Below are positions 16,843 to 27,400 of a stretch of DNA of 64,000 nt, piece by piece. The translations under genes and the position numbers were made by a program. The notes below the pieces were generated by a model that saw only the letters and a program-made list of their open reading frames with translations, ran no database searches and had not been told where the DNA came from. The DNA is from Granulicella sapmiensis (GTDB lineage Bacteria > Acidobacteriota > Terriglobia > Terriglobales > Acidobacteriaceae): the NCBI GenBank assembly GCA_026225395.1, contig JAMFSR010000037.1:62001-126000 (forward strand), given 5' to 3'. The stretch's first letter is position 1. Every line of letters starts with the position of its first letter.

Positions 16843-17256
16843 GCAAACCTGCTTCTCCTCTAAGTGTAACGAACGGCGTGGGCAAGGGGTGAGTTTCGAG
16901 ATCGCGCAGGAGTTTCGACCAGCTTTTTCAACAGGCGGGCGTACTTATATTTCGAGCGCCCATGTTTATATTTCGAGCACCTATTTTGGGGAAACTGCTC
17001 GACATCCACAAAAACAGGTGGTACTTTGGGAATTCGTTCCACAATGCAACCTGTGCAATCGCTGAGCTGAGATGAGGCGGGCGGTCTCGATAACACGAGA
17101 TGCAGGGAAAGTATTTTCTGGCGGTTCCGAAAGCAGCCAACGCAGGGTTTTCAAGGCTGAAACGGGATCGCAAATTGTTTTTTAAGGGGCTTTGATCTGC
17201 TCGCGATAGATTGCGAAGGACCGAAGCCAGAAGCACCAACATTTTGGAGGCACTAC
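16843..17256. other. Intergenic region upstream of the first TonB-dependent receptor
   Basis: A 414-base gap between the divergent obgE and the receptor at 17257. It holds a 13-bp direct repeat TTATATTTCGAGC at 16945-16957 and 16966-16978, exactly 21 bp apart, in a locally AT-rich patch. No convincing gene was seen. The receptor ATG is preceded by TTTTGGAGG. Confidence 0.5.
16945..16978. promoter_or_regulatory. Two 13-bp direct repeats at 21-bp period
   Basis: TTATATTTCGAGC occurs twice, 21 bp start to start, about two helical turns. This spacing suits a protein binding the same DNA face twice. It lies 103 bases from the obgE start and 279 bases before the TonB receptor start. Regulator unknown. 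Confidence 0.35.
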
Positions 17257-20200
17257 ATGGTACGGAACTTGAAGCAGTCACTGTTTTTCACTTGTTGCCT
17301 GAGCCTGCTGTTGCTCGTTGCCGGCGTGAGCGGAACAACGGCGCGGGCGCAGTCCGCCGTAGACGGAGCCGTTGCAGGCACGGTAGTCGATAGCACAGGC
17401 GCCGCGCTGCCGAACGCTACAGTTGTGGTCCACAACTCCGCCACCAACGCGGACGTGACGGCAACGGCCGACGCCAGCGGGTACTTCCGCGTATCGCGCC
17501 TGGTTCCCGGTATCTATGAGGTGAAGGTGACTGTCGGCGGTTTCTCCGATTACTCCGCCTCGCATGTGACCGTCGAAGTAGGTAAGTTGACCGAAGTAAC
17601 GCCCAAGATGGGCGCGGCCGGAACATCGGCAACGGTCGATGTGAGCTCGGAAGTTCCGGTCATCAACACAGAGACTTCGGACTTCACCACCGAGTTCAAC
17701 CCGCTCGCCCTGAGCACGCTGCCGATCAACGGCCGCCACTGGACGGCATTCGCCCTCTTGAGCCCGGGCGTAACGCTGGGCAACAGCGCCTTCGGTCTGG
17801 TGACCTTCCGCGGTGCTTCCAACCTCCAGAACAACTTCATGATCGACGGCTCGGACGATAACCAGTCCTTCCAGTCGGTCGAACGCGGCTACACCCGCGT
17901 TGGCTACTCCTCTCCGGAAGACGCCATCCTCGAGTTCCAGGTGCTCACCTCGAACGTATCGGCCCAATATGGCCGCGCGGTAGGCGGCGGCGTCAACGCC
18001 GTAACGCGCTCCGGCTCCAACCAGTTCCACGGCGACGCCTTCGAGTACTACCGCGATAACGACTTCGGCGCGATTAACCCCTTCAACACGCTGGTCATTC
18101 CGGTCCCCGGCAGCACCGCCACCCAGACCATCCACGTAAAGCCTACCGACAAGCGCCACCAGTACGGCGGCAGCTTCAACGGTCCGCTCATCAAAGACAA
18201 GCTCTTCTTCCTGTTCGCGTTCGATCAGCAGAAGCGCAACTTCCCCTCGGTCGCTACCCCCACCCCGCAGTTCCTGCTCGACAACGTTGCGGCTGACAAC
18301 AACTGCACACTCGTTGCCGGTGGCACGACCGATGCAGTTACCTGCGCGGAAGCTCGTGGCGTTCCTGTTGCCGACATCAACGCGGCCATGGCCTACATCA
18401 ATGGCCAGAGCGGCATTGCTCCCCGTAAGGGCGACCAGATCCTCAACTTCGCCAAGCTCGACTACAAGATCAACGACAAGAACAACGCGTCGATCATCTA
18501 CAACCGCATGCGTTGGGATTCACCCAACGGCATCCAGACCAACCTCGTCAACCGCCGTGGCATTACGTCCTTCGGTAACGACTTCGTGAAGGTCGACTCC
18601 ATCATCGGCAAGATCGATACCGTCATCGCGCCGAAGATCATCAACGAGTTCCGCATGGAGTACGCGCGCGACTTCGAAACCGAAAACGGCGACACTCCCT
18701 TGGCCAACGAGCCGACGACTACTGCGGGCGGCCTTCCTCCGGGCGTCATCATCAACGTGAACTCGGGTTTCTCCATGGGAACCCCGTACTACGTTCCCCG
18801 TTCGAGCTATCCGAACGAGTCCGAAACCGACTCGGTCGATAACGTCACCTGGACCCTCGGCAATCACACGCTGAACATCGGCGGGGAGTATCGCTGGGCG
18901 CAGGACAACATCGTCGACGTCGACTACGAGCACGGCTTGTTTACTTACTCGGCGCTGGCGGACTTCTTTACCGACTTCGCCCACACGGCGCAGGCGCCTG
19001 TTGTTACCCCGCAGTCTGTCGGTTGCAATGCGCTGCGCAACACCGGAACCGGCGCCCTGCCCTGCTACACCAATCTGCAGCAGGCGTTCGGACATCCGCA
19101 GTTCGTGTATCACACCAACGATTACGCGGGTTACGTCCAGGACGACTGGAAGGTCATGAAGCGCGTCACCGTCAACCTCGGTGTCCGTTACGACTACGAG
19201 CAGCTTCCTTCTCCGAAGATTCCGAATGCGGCGGTTCCGCAGACCGCCTCCATGCCGAGCGATAAGAACAACTTCTCGCCGCGCGTAGGTATCGCGTGGG
19301 ATGTGTTCGGCACAGGCAAAACGCTTGTCCATGCTGGCTTCGGTCTCTACTACGGTCGTATCCAGAACGGCATGATCTACAAGGCACTGGCTTCCACCGG
19401 TTCAGCGAATGCTCAGTTCCAGCTGAACAGCTCACTGACATCGGCCAACGCTCCGTTCTATCCGAACATCGTGGGCAGCGGTACCCCGCCTGCGGTATCC
19501 AACATCACGGCGTTCGCGAAGGGCTTCCAGAACCCCGTTTCGGATGAGTTCAACGTGAGCATCCAACAGGACATGGGCTTCAACACGATTTTGGGCATCG
19601 CTTATCTGGGTTCGCTCGGCAAGCAGCTGCCCAACTTCATCGATGCGAACATCGCACCGGCGACGACGACCAAGACCTACACCTTCACCGGTGGCCCCTT
19701 GGCCGGCGACTCGTGGACGGTGCCGCTATACAACGCTCGCATCAACCCGGCTTACAACGCTTTGTCGCTGATCACCAGCAACGTCACCACGAACTACAAC
19801 GCACTTGCTGTAACGCTGGATCATCGCCTCACAAAGGGCGTTCAGGTTGGCGCAAGCTACACCTGGTCGAAGGCGCAGGACTACGGCATGCCGCAGACTG
19901 CTCTGGCGGACGCGAACGATGCAACCGATCCTTTCACACAGAAGCCGGACTACGGCATCTCGGCCAACGACATTCCCCAGCGTTTCGTGGGTAATATCAC
20001 GCTCATGCCGAAGTTCGCTTTGACCAACAAGATCGCTTCGGTTGCGGCCAACGGTTGGACGCTGGCTCCGGTCTGGGTTGTTCAATCGGGTGCGCCTTAT
20101 AGCTACGGCTTGAGCGGCGGCACGGCAGTTGCCGGTGGCGCCACCACCTACAACGGTTCCGGCGGCAGCGGTGCCGGCGGCGGCGCGTACGTCGACTTCA

Positions 20201-20520
20201 AGGCATATCCGCAGTATGCGGGACAGGACGTATTCAAGGGAATCTATCCTGCACGCAACAGCGTGCGAGGAACGACCCTCGACGACGTCGATGTGCGCCT
20301 GAGCCGTGCTTTCTCCTTCATGGAAAAGTACAAGCTCACGCTCTCGGGTGAGGCCTTCAATATCCTCAACCGTCAGAACTTTACGGCGTTCAACACAGGT
20401 GCTTACTCGATCACGGGAACAGCGGCGGCTTACCAGTCAACGTTCGAAACCCCGAGCGGCGCAGCGAACACGATCTTCCGCGAGCGGCAGATCCAGTTCG
20501 TTGGGCGCTTCGAGTTCTAA
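17257..20520 (+). CDS. TonB-dependent receptor, Oar-like, with N-terminal carboxypeptidase-regulatory (CnaB-like) domain
   Basis: A 1087-residue outer-membrane protein. Signal peptide to about residue 33 (ends TTARAQS), a carboxypeptidase-regulatory-like domain at about 35-125 (GAVAGTVVDSTGAALPNATVVV, DASGYFRVSRLVPGIYEVKV), a plug-like region at 130-250 (LSTLPINGRHWTAFALLSPGV, AQYGRAVGGGVNAVTRSGSNQFHG), then a large beta barrel ending in VGRFEF with a terminal Phe, the outer-membrane insertion signal. Such proteins are greatly expanded in Terriglobia and are thought to take up or bind complex organic matter; the substrate here is unknown. TTTTGGAGG precedes the ATG. It is followed by a terminator, so it is probably monocistronic. 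Closest relative in the window is the gene at 20849. Confidence 0.9.
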   Translation: MVRNLKQSLFFTCCLSLLLLVAGVSGTTARAQSAVDGAVAGTVVDSTGAALPNATVVVHNSATNADVTATADASGYFRVSRLVPGIYEVKVTVGGFSDYSASHVTVEVGKLTEVTPKMGAAGTSATVDVSSEVPVINTETSDFTTEFNPLALSTLPINGRHWTAFALLSPGVTLGNSAFGLVTFRGASNLQNNFMIDGSDDNQSFQSVERGYTRVGYSSPEDAILEFQVLTSNVSAQYGRAVGGGVNAVTRSGSNQFHGDAFEYYRDNDFGAINPFNTLVIPVPGSTATQTIHVKPTDKRHQYGGSFNGPLIKDKLFFLFAFDQQKRNFPSVATPTPQFLLDNVAADNNCTLVAGGTTDAVTCAEARGVPVADINAAMAYINGQSGIAPRKGDQILNFAKLDYKINDKNNASIIYNRMRWDSPNGIQTNLVNRRGITSFGNDFVKVDSIIGKIDTVIAPKIINEFRMEYARDFETENGDTPLANEPTTTAGGLPPGVIINVNSGFSMGTPYYVPRSSYPNESETDSVDNVTWTLGNHTLNIGGEYRWAQDNIVDVDYEHGLFTYSALADFFTDFAHTAQAPVVTPQSVGCNALRNTGTGALPCYTNLQQAFGHPQFVYHTNDYAGYVQDDWKVMKRVTVNLGVRYDYEQLPSPKIPNAAVPQTASMPSDKNNFSPRVGIAWDVFGTGKTLVHAGFGLYYGRIQNGMIYKALASTGSANAQFQLNSSLTSANAPFYPNIVGSGTPPAVSNITAFAKGFQNPVSDEFNVSIQQDMGFNTILGIAYLGSLGKQLPNFIDANIAPATTTKTYTFTGGPLAGDSWTVPLYNARINPAYNALSLITSNVTTNYNALAVTLDHRLTKGVQVGASYTWSKAQDYGMPQTALADANDATDPFTQKPDYGISANDIPQRFVGNITLMPKFALTNKIASVAANGWTLAPVWVVQSGAPYSYGLSGGTAVAGGATTYNGSGGSGAGGGAYVDFKAYPQYAGQDVFKGIYPARNSVRGTTLDDVDVRLSRAFSFMEKYKLTLSGEAFNILNRQNFTAFNTGAYSITGTAAAYQSTFETPSGAANTIFRERQIQFVGRFEF

Positions 20521-20549
20521 AAAACCGAGTCGTACAACGAGCAAAAAAC

Positions 20550-20581
20550 AGCGGCGGCCTTCGGGTCGCCGCTGCTTTTTT
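20550..20581 (+). terminator. Terminator after the first receptor
   Basis: A 10-bp stem with one G-U pair (agcggcggcc / ggtcgccgct, loop ttcg), then a T-run. It is 30 bases after the receptor stop. Confidence 0.88.
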
Positions 20582-20848
20582 GTTCGCATAGGCCGCGGTC
20601 TTACAGGTTGCGCGGATTGCGGAGCGGCCGAAAGAAAAATATTCGATGAATGAGCGTCCAGTAGCAGCCCAGCTTCATACGTGGCTGCTAGGATGGCTCG
20701 GTTCAAAGTTAAGCACATCTGCACACCGGACGCGAGAAACGCGCCGGGAGTCTCCCGGCTAACGGGAAGCAGGGCAACACTTTTTACGGGCCGGCTCCAT
20801 GTATCGATGAGTGTGGGTCGCCAATGTTCAATTTTCAAGGAGATCCAG

Positions 20849-23800
20849 ATGATTCGAATGATGCGTACCAGCAGGCTCGCGGCAGTTTGCGCGGCCGCTC
20901 TTTCCGCAGGTCTGTTGCATGCCCAGTCTTCCACGCAGGGCGCGATTGCAGGAACGATCGAAGATGCTACCAACGCTGTCGTGGCGAAAGCTTCGATCAC
21001 CATCCACAACGATGGAACCAACGCTGAAGAGCACCTGACCGCGGATGACAGCGGCTACTTCAAGGAGCCGCTGCTCGAGCCCGGAACGTATACAGTGACC
21101 GTCGTCGCTGGAAGCTTTGAGAAGTACGTCGCCAACCATGTCACCGTGCAGGTAGGCCAGCTCACCAACCTTGCGCCGCATCTCACCGCGGGTGGTTCAA
21201 GCGAGACCGTGATGGTGACGGCCGACGCTCCAATCATCAACTCCGATTCGCCTGACTTCGCCTCCAACATCAATCAACGTGCGCTCGAAGATGTTCCGGT
21301 AAACAACCGCCGTTGGTCGAGCCTCGCCCTGCTCACGCCGGGCGTCACGGTAGACTCAAGCGGCTTCGGCCTCATCAGCGTTCGCGGCATCAGCACAATC
21401 CTCAACAACGTCGAGATCGATGGCGCCGACGACAACCAGGCATACTTCGCCGAAGAGCGCGGCCGCACGCGCGAAGCCTATTCAACATCGGCCTCCGCGG
21501 TGCGAGAGTTCGCGGTGAACACCGGCGTATACGCAGCAGAGTACGGACGCGCCGCCGGCGGCGTCATCAACTCCGTCACCAAAAGCGGAACCAACCAGAT
21601 CCACGGTGAGCTCTACGCATACGATCGCGAATCCAAGTTCAACGCCTTCAACGACCAGAGCACGTTGCCAGTTGTGAGCCCCACAGGCGCGGTCACCAAC
21701 GTGCCCTTCAAGCCCAAGGACATCCGCAAGATCTACGGCTTCACCGTAGACGGCCCGCTCATCAAGGACAAGCTCTTCTTCATCTACACCTACGACCAGC
21801 ACAGCCGCATCTTTCCGCTCTCCGGCGTAGCGGGCAATCCCGCCGGCGGCCTCGCCACAACATCCTCGCCCGGCTTCAACCAGATGCCGGACCTCACGCC
21901 TCCCGCGGCCTGCCAGAACAACGGCTTCGTCGCCACCACGCTGCCGAACATCCTCGATGGCGAAGCCTGCACCCTCGCCGCTCGCCTCGGCCATCCCGGC
22001 AACTATCTCTACGGCTACAACGCCTACACGCAGGGCATCGCGCTGCTCGATACCGACCTCGGTCTCATCCCGCGCGTGGGCTATCAGGAGATCAACACCC
22101 CCAAGCTCGACTACCAGATCACGCCGACCGAACACGTTAGCGTGCTCTATCACCGCCTTCGTTGGGATTCACCCGGCGGCGTGCAGACCACAGCCACCGG
22201 CGGCTACTCGTTCGATTCCGCAGGCAACGACTTCGTAAAGCTCGACTATGGCGTAGCGAAGTTGACATCGCTGCTCTTCGGCCGCTTCAGCAACGAAGTC
22301 CTTTATCAGTACGGCCGCGAGCTCAACGACGAAACGCAACAACCCTTCAGCGCCTACTCTCTCTCGCAACTGCAAACCGCCAACGGCAACATACCGTATG
22401 TGGCGCTCGATACCTCCACCGGCTTCTTCGTCGGCTCGCCCTACTACTCCTATCGTCCCAAGTATCCTGACGAACGCAAGTGGCAGATCGGCGACACACT
22501 GTATTACAGCCACGGCAATCACAGCCTGAAGTTCGGCATCGACATGGTGCATAACTACGACCTCACCAACGAGAGCCAGTACTACGAAGGCGACTTCATC
22601 TACACCACCAACATCGCCAACTACCTCGCCGACCTCGGCAACAAGGGCAAGGCTACGGGCTCGTGCGATGTCAACCAGACCAGCTACGCCACCACCGCGG
22701 CTGCCGTCACCACCGGCGCTTACCCTTGCTACAACAGCTACGAGCAGGGCTTCGGCAATCCTGTATTCCAGATCGCAACCATGGACTATGGCTTCTTCGG
22801 CCAGGATAACTGGAAGGTCACACCACGGCTCACACTGGAGCTGGGCGTTCGTTACGACTACGAAAGCCTTCCCGCTCCCGTTGCCTCGATCATTGCTCCG
22901 GTCGCCGCAACCACGACCAATGCGGCGTACACCCCATACAATGGTCTGGCAAATCATCCGAGCGACAAGAACAACTTCGGTCCGCGCATCGGCTTCTCGT
23001 TCGATGTCTTCGGCACGGGCAAGACGGTACTGCGCGGCGGCTATGGCCTTTACTATGGCCGCATCACCAACGGCAACATCGGCACAGCTCTTTCCAGCAC
23101 CGGCAGCCCGCTTTCGCAGAGCACCGTAACAGTCACACAAAAGTCGGTCGGCCTTGCCGGCTTGCCGATCTTCCCCAACACGTTCACATCGAACCAGCTT
23201 GCTGTAAGCATTCCTCCAGCGGGATACTTCCTGAGCCCGCACCTGCAGAACCCGCAGGTGGATGAGTTCGATCTGCAGGTACAGCAGCAACTCGGACATG
23301 GAACTGTGTTCCAGGTCGCCTACCTCGGCGGTTACGGACGCACGCTGCCCAACTTCCTCGACGTCAATCTCGACCCTACAACGATCGCAAATATTTCGGT
23401 CAATGTAGTGGACTCGACAGGCAAAGGACCGCTGACAACAGGCGTGCATGTCGTGCCGACCTATACCAAGTACGGCAACACCGCGCTGCTCGGTCCTTCG
23501 GCCACAAGCTTCACCTCCATCACCGAGTACACCAGCAACGTCAACTCGGCCTACAACGCGCTTTCAGCGGAGATCCAGAACCGCTCCTTCAAGAGCCTGC
23601 AGTTCGATGTGAACTACACGTGGGCGCACGCTCTGGACTACAGTCAGAACGCCTCCACAGCGGGCAACGTAAACGGATGGTACGACCCTTACACCAACCC
23701 ACGCGTGAACTACGGTAACAGCAGCTTCGATATTCCCAACCGCATCGTTGCGTACGCGCTGTATAACCTTCCCGGCATCGGAACGGGCACACCGTGGAAG

Positions 23801-24223
23801 TACGCCGTGAATGACTGGAGCCTCGATACAAGCTTCCAGGCGCAGAACGGCCTGCCTTACTCGGCAGGCGTAAGCGGCAGTAACTCGAGCAGCGCCATCG
23901 CCGCGGACTGGAACGGCAACGGCAACGTCTCCTTCGTTCCGGACCTCGGACACAACAACCTCTTCTTCCCGCGCGACATCGTCGACGATGTGCGCGTAGA
24001 GAAAGGCTTCGCCTTCACCGAGCGCTACCGGCTGCAGATCTTCCTGCAGGCGTTCAATGTAGCCAACCATCAGAACGTCACAACAGTAAACACCCCGGCC
24101 TACAAACTGAGCGGCGGCGTGGCCACCTATCAGGCAAACTTTGGCACCGTCAGCAAGACCAACAACAGCGGCTTCAGCTATACGCCAAGACAGCTGGAGT
24201 TGTCGGCGAAGTTTACTTTCTAA
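20849..24223 (+). CDS. TonB-dependent receptor, Oar-like, second paralog
   Basis: A 1124-residue outer-membrane protein. ATG 20849 was chosen over an upstream in-frame ATG at 20681 because AAGGAG lies seven bases before it and a signal peptide then starts the protein (ends LLHAQSS). Order: carboxypeptidase-regulatory domain (GAIAGTIEDATNAVVAKASI, DDSGYFKEPLLEPGTYTV) at about 30-110, plug region (LEDVPVNNRRWSSLALLTPGV, AEYGRAAGGVINSVTKSGTNQIHG), barrel to LELSAKFTF with terminal Phe. It shares many block motifs with the gene at 17257 (GPLIKDKLFF, LNFPRRF-like and NNFGPRIGFSFDVFGTGKT), so the pair arose by duplication and then diverged widely. The 266-base gap before it is presumably its promoter. 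Confidence 0.9.
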   Translation: MIRMMRTSRLAAVCAAALSAGLLHAQSSTQGAIAGTIEDATNAVVAKASITIHNDGTNAEEHLTADDSGYFKEPLLEPGTYTVTVVAGSFEKYVANHVTVQVGQLTNLAPHLTAGGSSETVMVTADAPIINSDSPDFASNINQRALEDVPVNNRRWSSLALLTPGVTVDSSGFGLISVRGISTILNNVEIDGADDNQAYFAEERGRTREAYSTSASAVREFAVNTGVYAAEYGRAAGGVINSVTKSGTNQIHGELYAYDRESKFNAFNDQSTLPVVSPTGAVTNVPFKPKDIRKIYGFTVDGPLIKDKLFFIYTYDQHSRIFPLSGVAGNPAGGLATTSSPGFNQMPDLTPPAACQNNGFVATTLPNILDGEACTLAARLGHPGNYLYGYNAYTQGIALLDTDLGLIPRVGYQEINTPKLDYQITPTEHVSVLYHRLRWDSPGGVQTTATGGYSFDSAGNDFVKLDYGVAKLTSLLFGRFSNEVLYQYGRELNDETQQPFSAYSLSQLQTANGNIPYVALDTSTGFFVGSPYYSYRPKYPDERKWQIGDTLYYSHGNHSLKFGIDMVHNYDLTNESQYYEGDFIYTTNIANYLADLGNKGKATGSCDVNQTSYATTAAAVTTGAYPCYNSYEQGFGNPVFQIATMDYGFFGQDNWKVTPRLTLELGVRYDYESLPAPVASIIAPVAATTTNAAYTPYNGLANHPSDKNNFGPRIGFSFDVFGTGKTVLRGGYGLYYGRITNGNIGTALSSTGSPLSQSTVTVTQKSVGLAGLPIFPNTFTSNQLAVSIPPAGYFLSPHLQNPQVDEFDLQVQQQLGHGTVFQVAYLGGYGRTLPNFLDVNLDPTTIANISVNVVDSTGKGPLTTGVHVVPTYTKYGNTALLGPSATSFTSITEYTSNVNSAYNALSAEIQNRSFKSLQFDVNYTWAHALDYSQNASTAGNVNGWYDPYTNPRVNYGNSSFDIPNRIVAYALYNLPGIGTGTPWKYAVNDWSLDTSFQAQNGLPYSAGVSGSNSSSAIAADWNGNGNVSFVPDLGHNNLFFPRDIVDDVRVEKGFAFTERYRLQIFLQAFNVANHQNVTTVNTPAYKLSGGVATYQANFGTVSKTNNSGFSYTPRQLELSAKFTF

Positions 24224-24242
24224 CAACGCTGCATGCAGGAAG

Positions 24243-24272
24243 AAGGGCGGTAGCTTCGGCTGCCGCCCTTTC
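24243..24272 (+). terminator. Terminator after the second receptor
   Basis: A 12-bp stem with one G-U/mismatch position (aagggcggtagc / gctgccgccctt) around a ttcg tetraloop, followed by TCTCGTTT. It is 19 bases after the receptor stop. Confidence 0.8.
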
Positions 24273-24441
24273 TCGTTTGGCGACGGTTACGTCTTTGCTC
24301 TTCACAAAATCGGCGATCTCGAATAGTCTCCGAAGAAACTCTCTGTGATTTCCGGCGACGCGGCTTTGTTATCGACGGACATAACTTCACCCTCTATGAG
24401 ATTTAGGTGCCCCGGCCTGCGCCGTTTGTTCTGGGGCGGGG

Positions 24442-27400
24442 ATGCTTTGGTTGAACGTGCGGCTGCTCGTCGGGATTCTGGTGCTGGCTTCGACTCTCGC
24501 GTGTAGCGCGCAGGAGTCAACGCCGGCCGCTGGTTACGCGCCGCCGGAAAGCAACGCCTTCGCAATACCGAGTGCAGACGAGTGGGCGCTGACAAGCGAC
24601 CGCATAGCGGAGCTCCCTGCAGACCCGCGCCTTTGGGAAGGCTTAGCATTACTGGCCTCAAGTGCGAATGAAGCAGTCGTAGCCGCCGGCGGCTCCGGAG
24701 ACGGCGAAGCAGACCTCGCCGACGGCCGCAACGGCAGCGTGACCACGGGCCTAAGCTACAACGGCATGTCCCCGGCAGAGAACTCCGTCACGCTCGATGG
24801 TCTCTCCATGCAGCAGAACTTCCGCGGAGGTTCCCGTGGCAGCGGCGCGCGCGGCGCAACCACAGGCGGCTCCGTCAGCGGTGCCAGCTTCGGTCAGGGA
24901 GCGGTGCGATCCTACCGCGTAATGCCCGGCACATACTCAGCAGAGTTCGGCGACGCAGCCGGAGCAGTTACCGCAATCGAGTCTCTCGTAGGAACAGCGG
25001 CATGGCATGGCGAAGCAACAGCCTCTGTGCGTTCGAGCGCCTTGGCAGCCTACAACCCCTTCTCGGTCGTCACGCACTATCGCAACGGCTCCATCACAAA
25101 CTTCCTCGTCCGCCCCGAAGACACCCTTATCCAAATCGGTGGCCACATCAGCGTGCCGATAGGCCAGCTCTTCCCATCGAAGAAGTTCAGAAAGCAGCTC
25201 ACAATGTTTGCTTCCTTCGAACAAGAGCTCCGCAACGATCCCGCGATCGCTTCCCCCGCGATGGACACGTTCTACGCCCTCACCCCAACGCAAACAGCTC
25301 TGCTCGGCAATCGAGGCGTTAATGCAGCTGCCACAAACACCGCGCTCGACTATCTGGACAGCCTGACCGGCGCCGTCCCACGTAGCTCCATGCGGACCCT
25401 CGGCTTCCTTCGCATCGACGAGCAGGCCGGCAAGCGCGACCACCTCGTCGGCACCTATCAGGGCAACCGTTTCAATCTACCCGCCGGCGCCGGATTCCGC
25501 TCCGCCTCCAACGCGGTAGTGAACAGCGGCATAGCAAGCGTGGGCAACTCCACCATCAACGTAGACGCCGTCGCCGCCCACTGGCTGCACACATTCTCCC
25601 CACGCCTCGCGCATACTCTCCGCGCCCAGCTCGTGCATGATCTGGAGTTCGAAACCCCGCGCCCCCCGCTCGCACAGGAGCCTGCCATCTCCGTCGATAG
25701 CTACGCCCCGGAAGTCGAGATCGCCCCCAACGGCTTCACCTACGGCACCCCGGCGAACCTCGGCCGCGTGGCCTATCCCGACGAACGCCGCATTCAGCTC
25801 GTGGATGAATGGGAGCTCACGCGCCGCAAGCACCAACTCCACGCCGGCTTCGACTGGAGCCGCATCGACGACCGCATCGAGTCCTTCGCCAACCCCTACG
25901 GCACGTTCCTCTACGACAGCGGCGTCACCGGCGGCCATGCAGGCGGCCTCGTAGACTGGATCACCGACTACACCTTCGGCGTCAACGCCTATCCCAGTGG
26001 CGCCTGCCGCAACGCCGTCGGCGCCACGTTGCACTACTTCTGCTTCCGCAGCTACACGCAAAGCTTCGGCGCCGCTCAAACTCAGTTCGTCATGCACCAT
26101 CTCGCAGGCTATGCGGAGGATGCCTGGCGTCCGCGCAGCGATCTCCAAATCACGCTCGGCGCACGCTACGAGTACACACTCCTCCCACTCCCGCAAATAC
26201 CCAACGCCGTTCTGGACCAGGACCTCCAGCAATTCAGCCCCCACGCCGGCCTCACCTCAAGCTTCCCCGAAGATCGCAACAACATCGGCCCCAGAATCTC
26301 AGCCGCATGGTCACCCCGGGGCGGCAAGCTGCTCACAGCGCACATAGGCTATGGCATCTTCTACGGCCGTTTGCCGGGCACGACAGTGAGCGCCGCGCTC
26401 GCCGATACAGCACTTCCTTCAACAGCACTGCAAATAAGAATCCGCCCCACAACAATAACCGCCTGCCCGCAAAGCACAACCGTGGGCTTCGGCTATCCCT
26501 GCGCGTACGACACCCTTCCACCAGCCGCGGTCCAGCAGACGACCTCCGCCATGGTCTTCGCCAACAACTTCCGCCTGCCTGCCATCCAGCGTGCCACGCT
26601 CATCCTCGAGCGCGCCCTCGGCCGTCACGGATTCGTGCGCGCCTCCTACGCCATGGCGCTCTCCGCGCAGCTCCCCGGCAGCGTCGATCGCAACATCGCA
26701 CCCTCAACCACCATCGCCAACTTCGTCCTGCAGGGCGGCGACGGCAAAACCGGCGTGCAGAGCGGCGAAACCTTCGCCGTCCCTCTTTACACAGCCCGCC
26801 GCTGGACCCAGTACGGCCCCATCACCGCCGTCACCTCGAACGCCAACGCCACCTACCACGCCGGCACGCTCGAAGCTTCCGCACACGGCTGGCGCGGCCT
26901 GGAAATCCGTGGCAGCTTCACTTACTCCCGCGCCATCGACTATGCCCCGCAAATCTCCGGCACGCCGCAGACCAACGCCCAGTTCGACCCTTACAGCAAC
27001 GGCTACGACAAAGGTCTCTCCACCCTCAACTTCCCGCGCAGGTTCAGCGGCGATGCCATCTACCGCACAAAACTGGAAGCCGGCCCAAGGCTGCTCCATC
27101 AAGCGCTGAACAACTGGCGCACATCAGCCATCGCCGTCGCTGCCACAGGCGCGCCCTACAGCTACGAAATCTCCGGTGGACCGTATCTTAGCGGCGGCCA
27201 CGAAACCATCAACGCCTCCGGCGGCGCCACCTACCTGCCCACAGTCGGCCGCAACACGCTTCACCTGCCCACACGCGCAACCGTGGATCTCCGCATAGAG
27301 CGCGGCTTCACTCTTCGACACGCAACCCACCTCAGCACCTTCGCCGAAGCCTTCAACCTCCTCAACCAACGCAACCTAACCCGCGTTGAAACCCGCGCTT

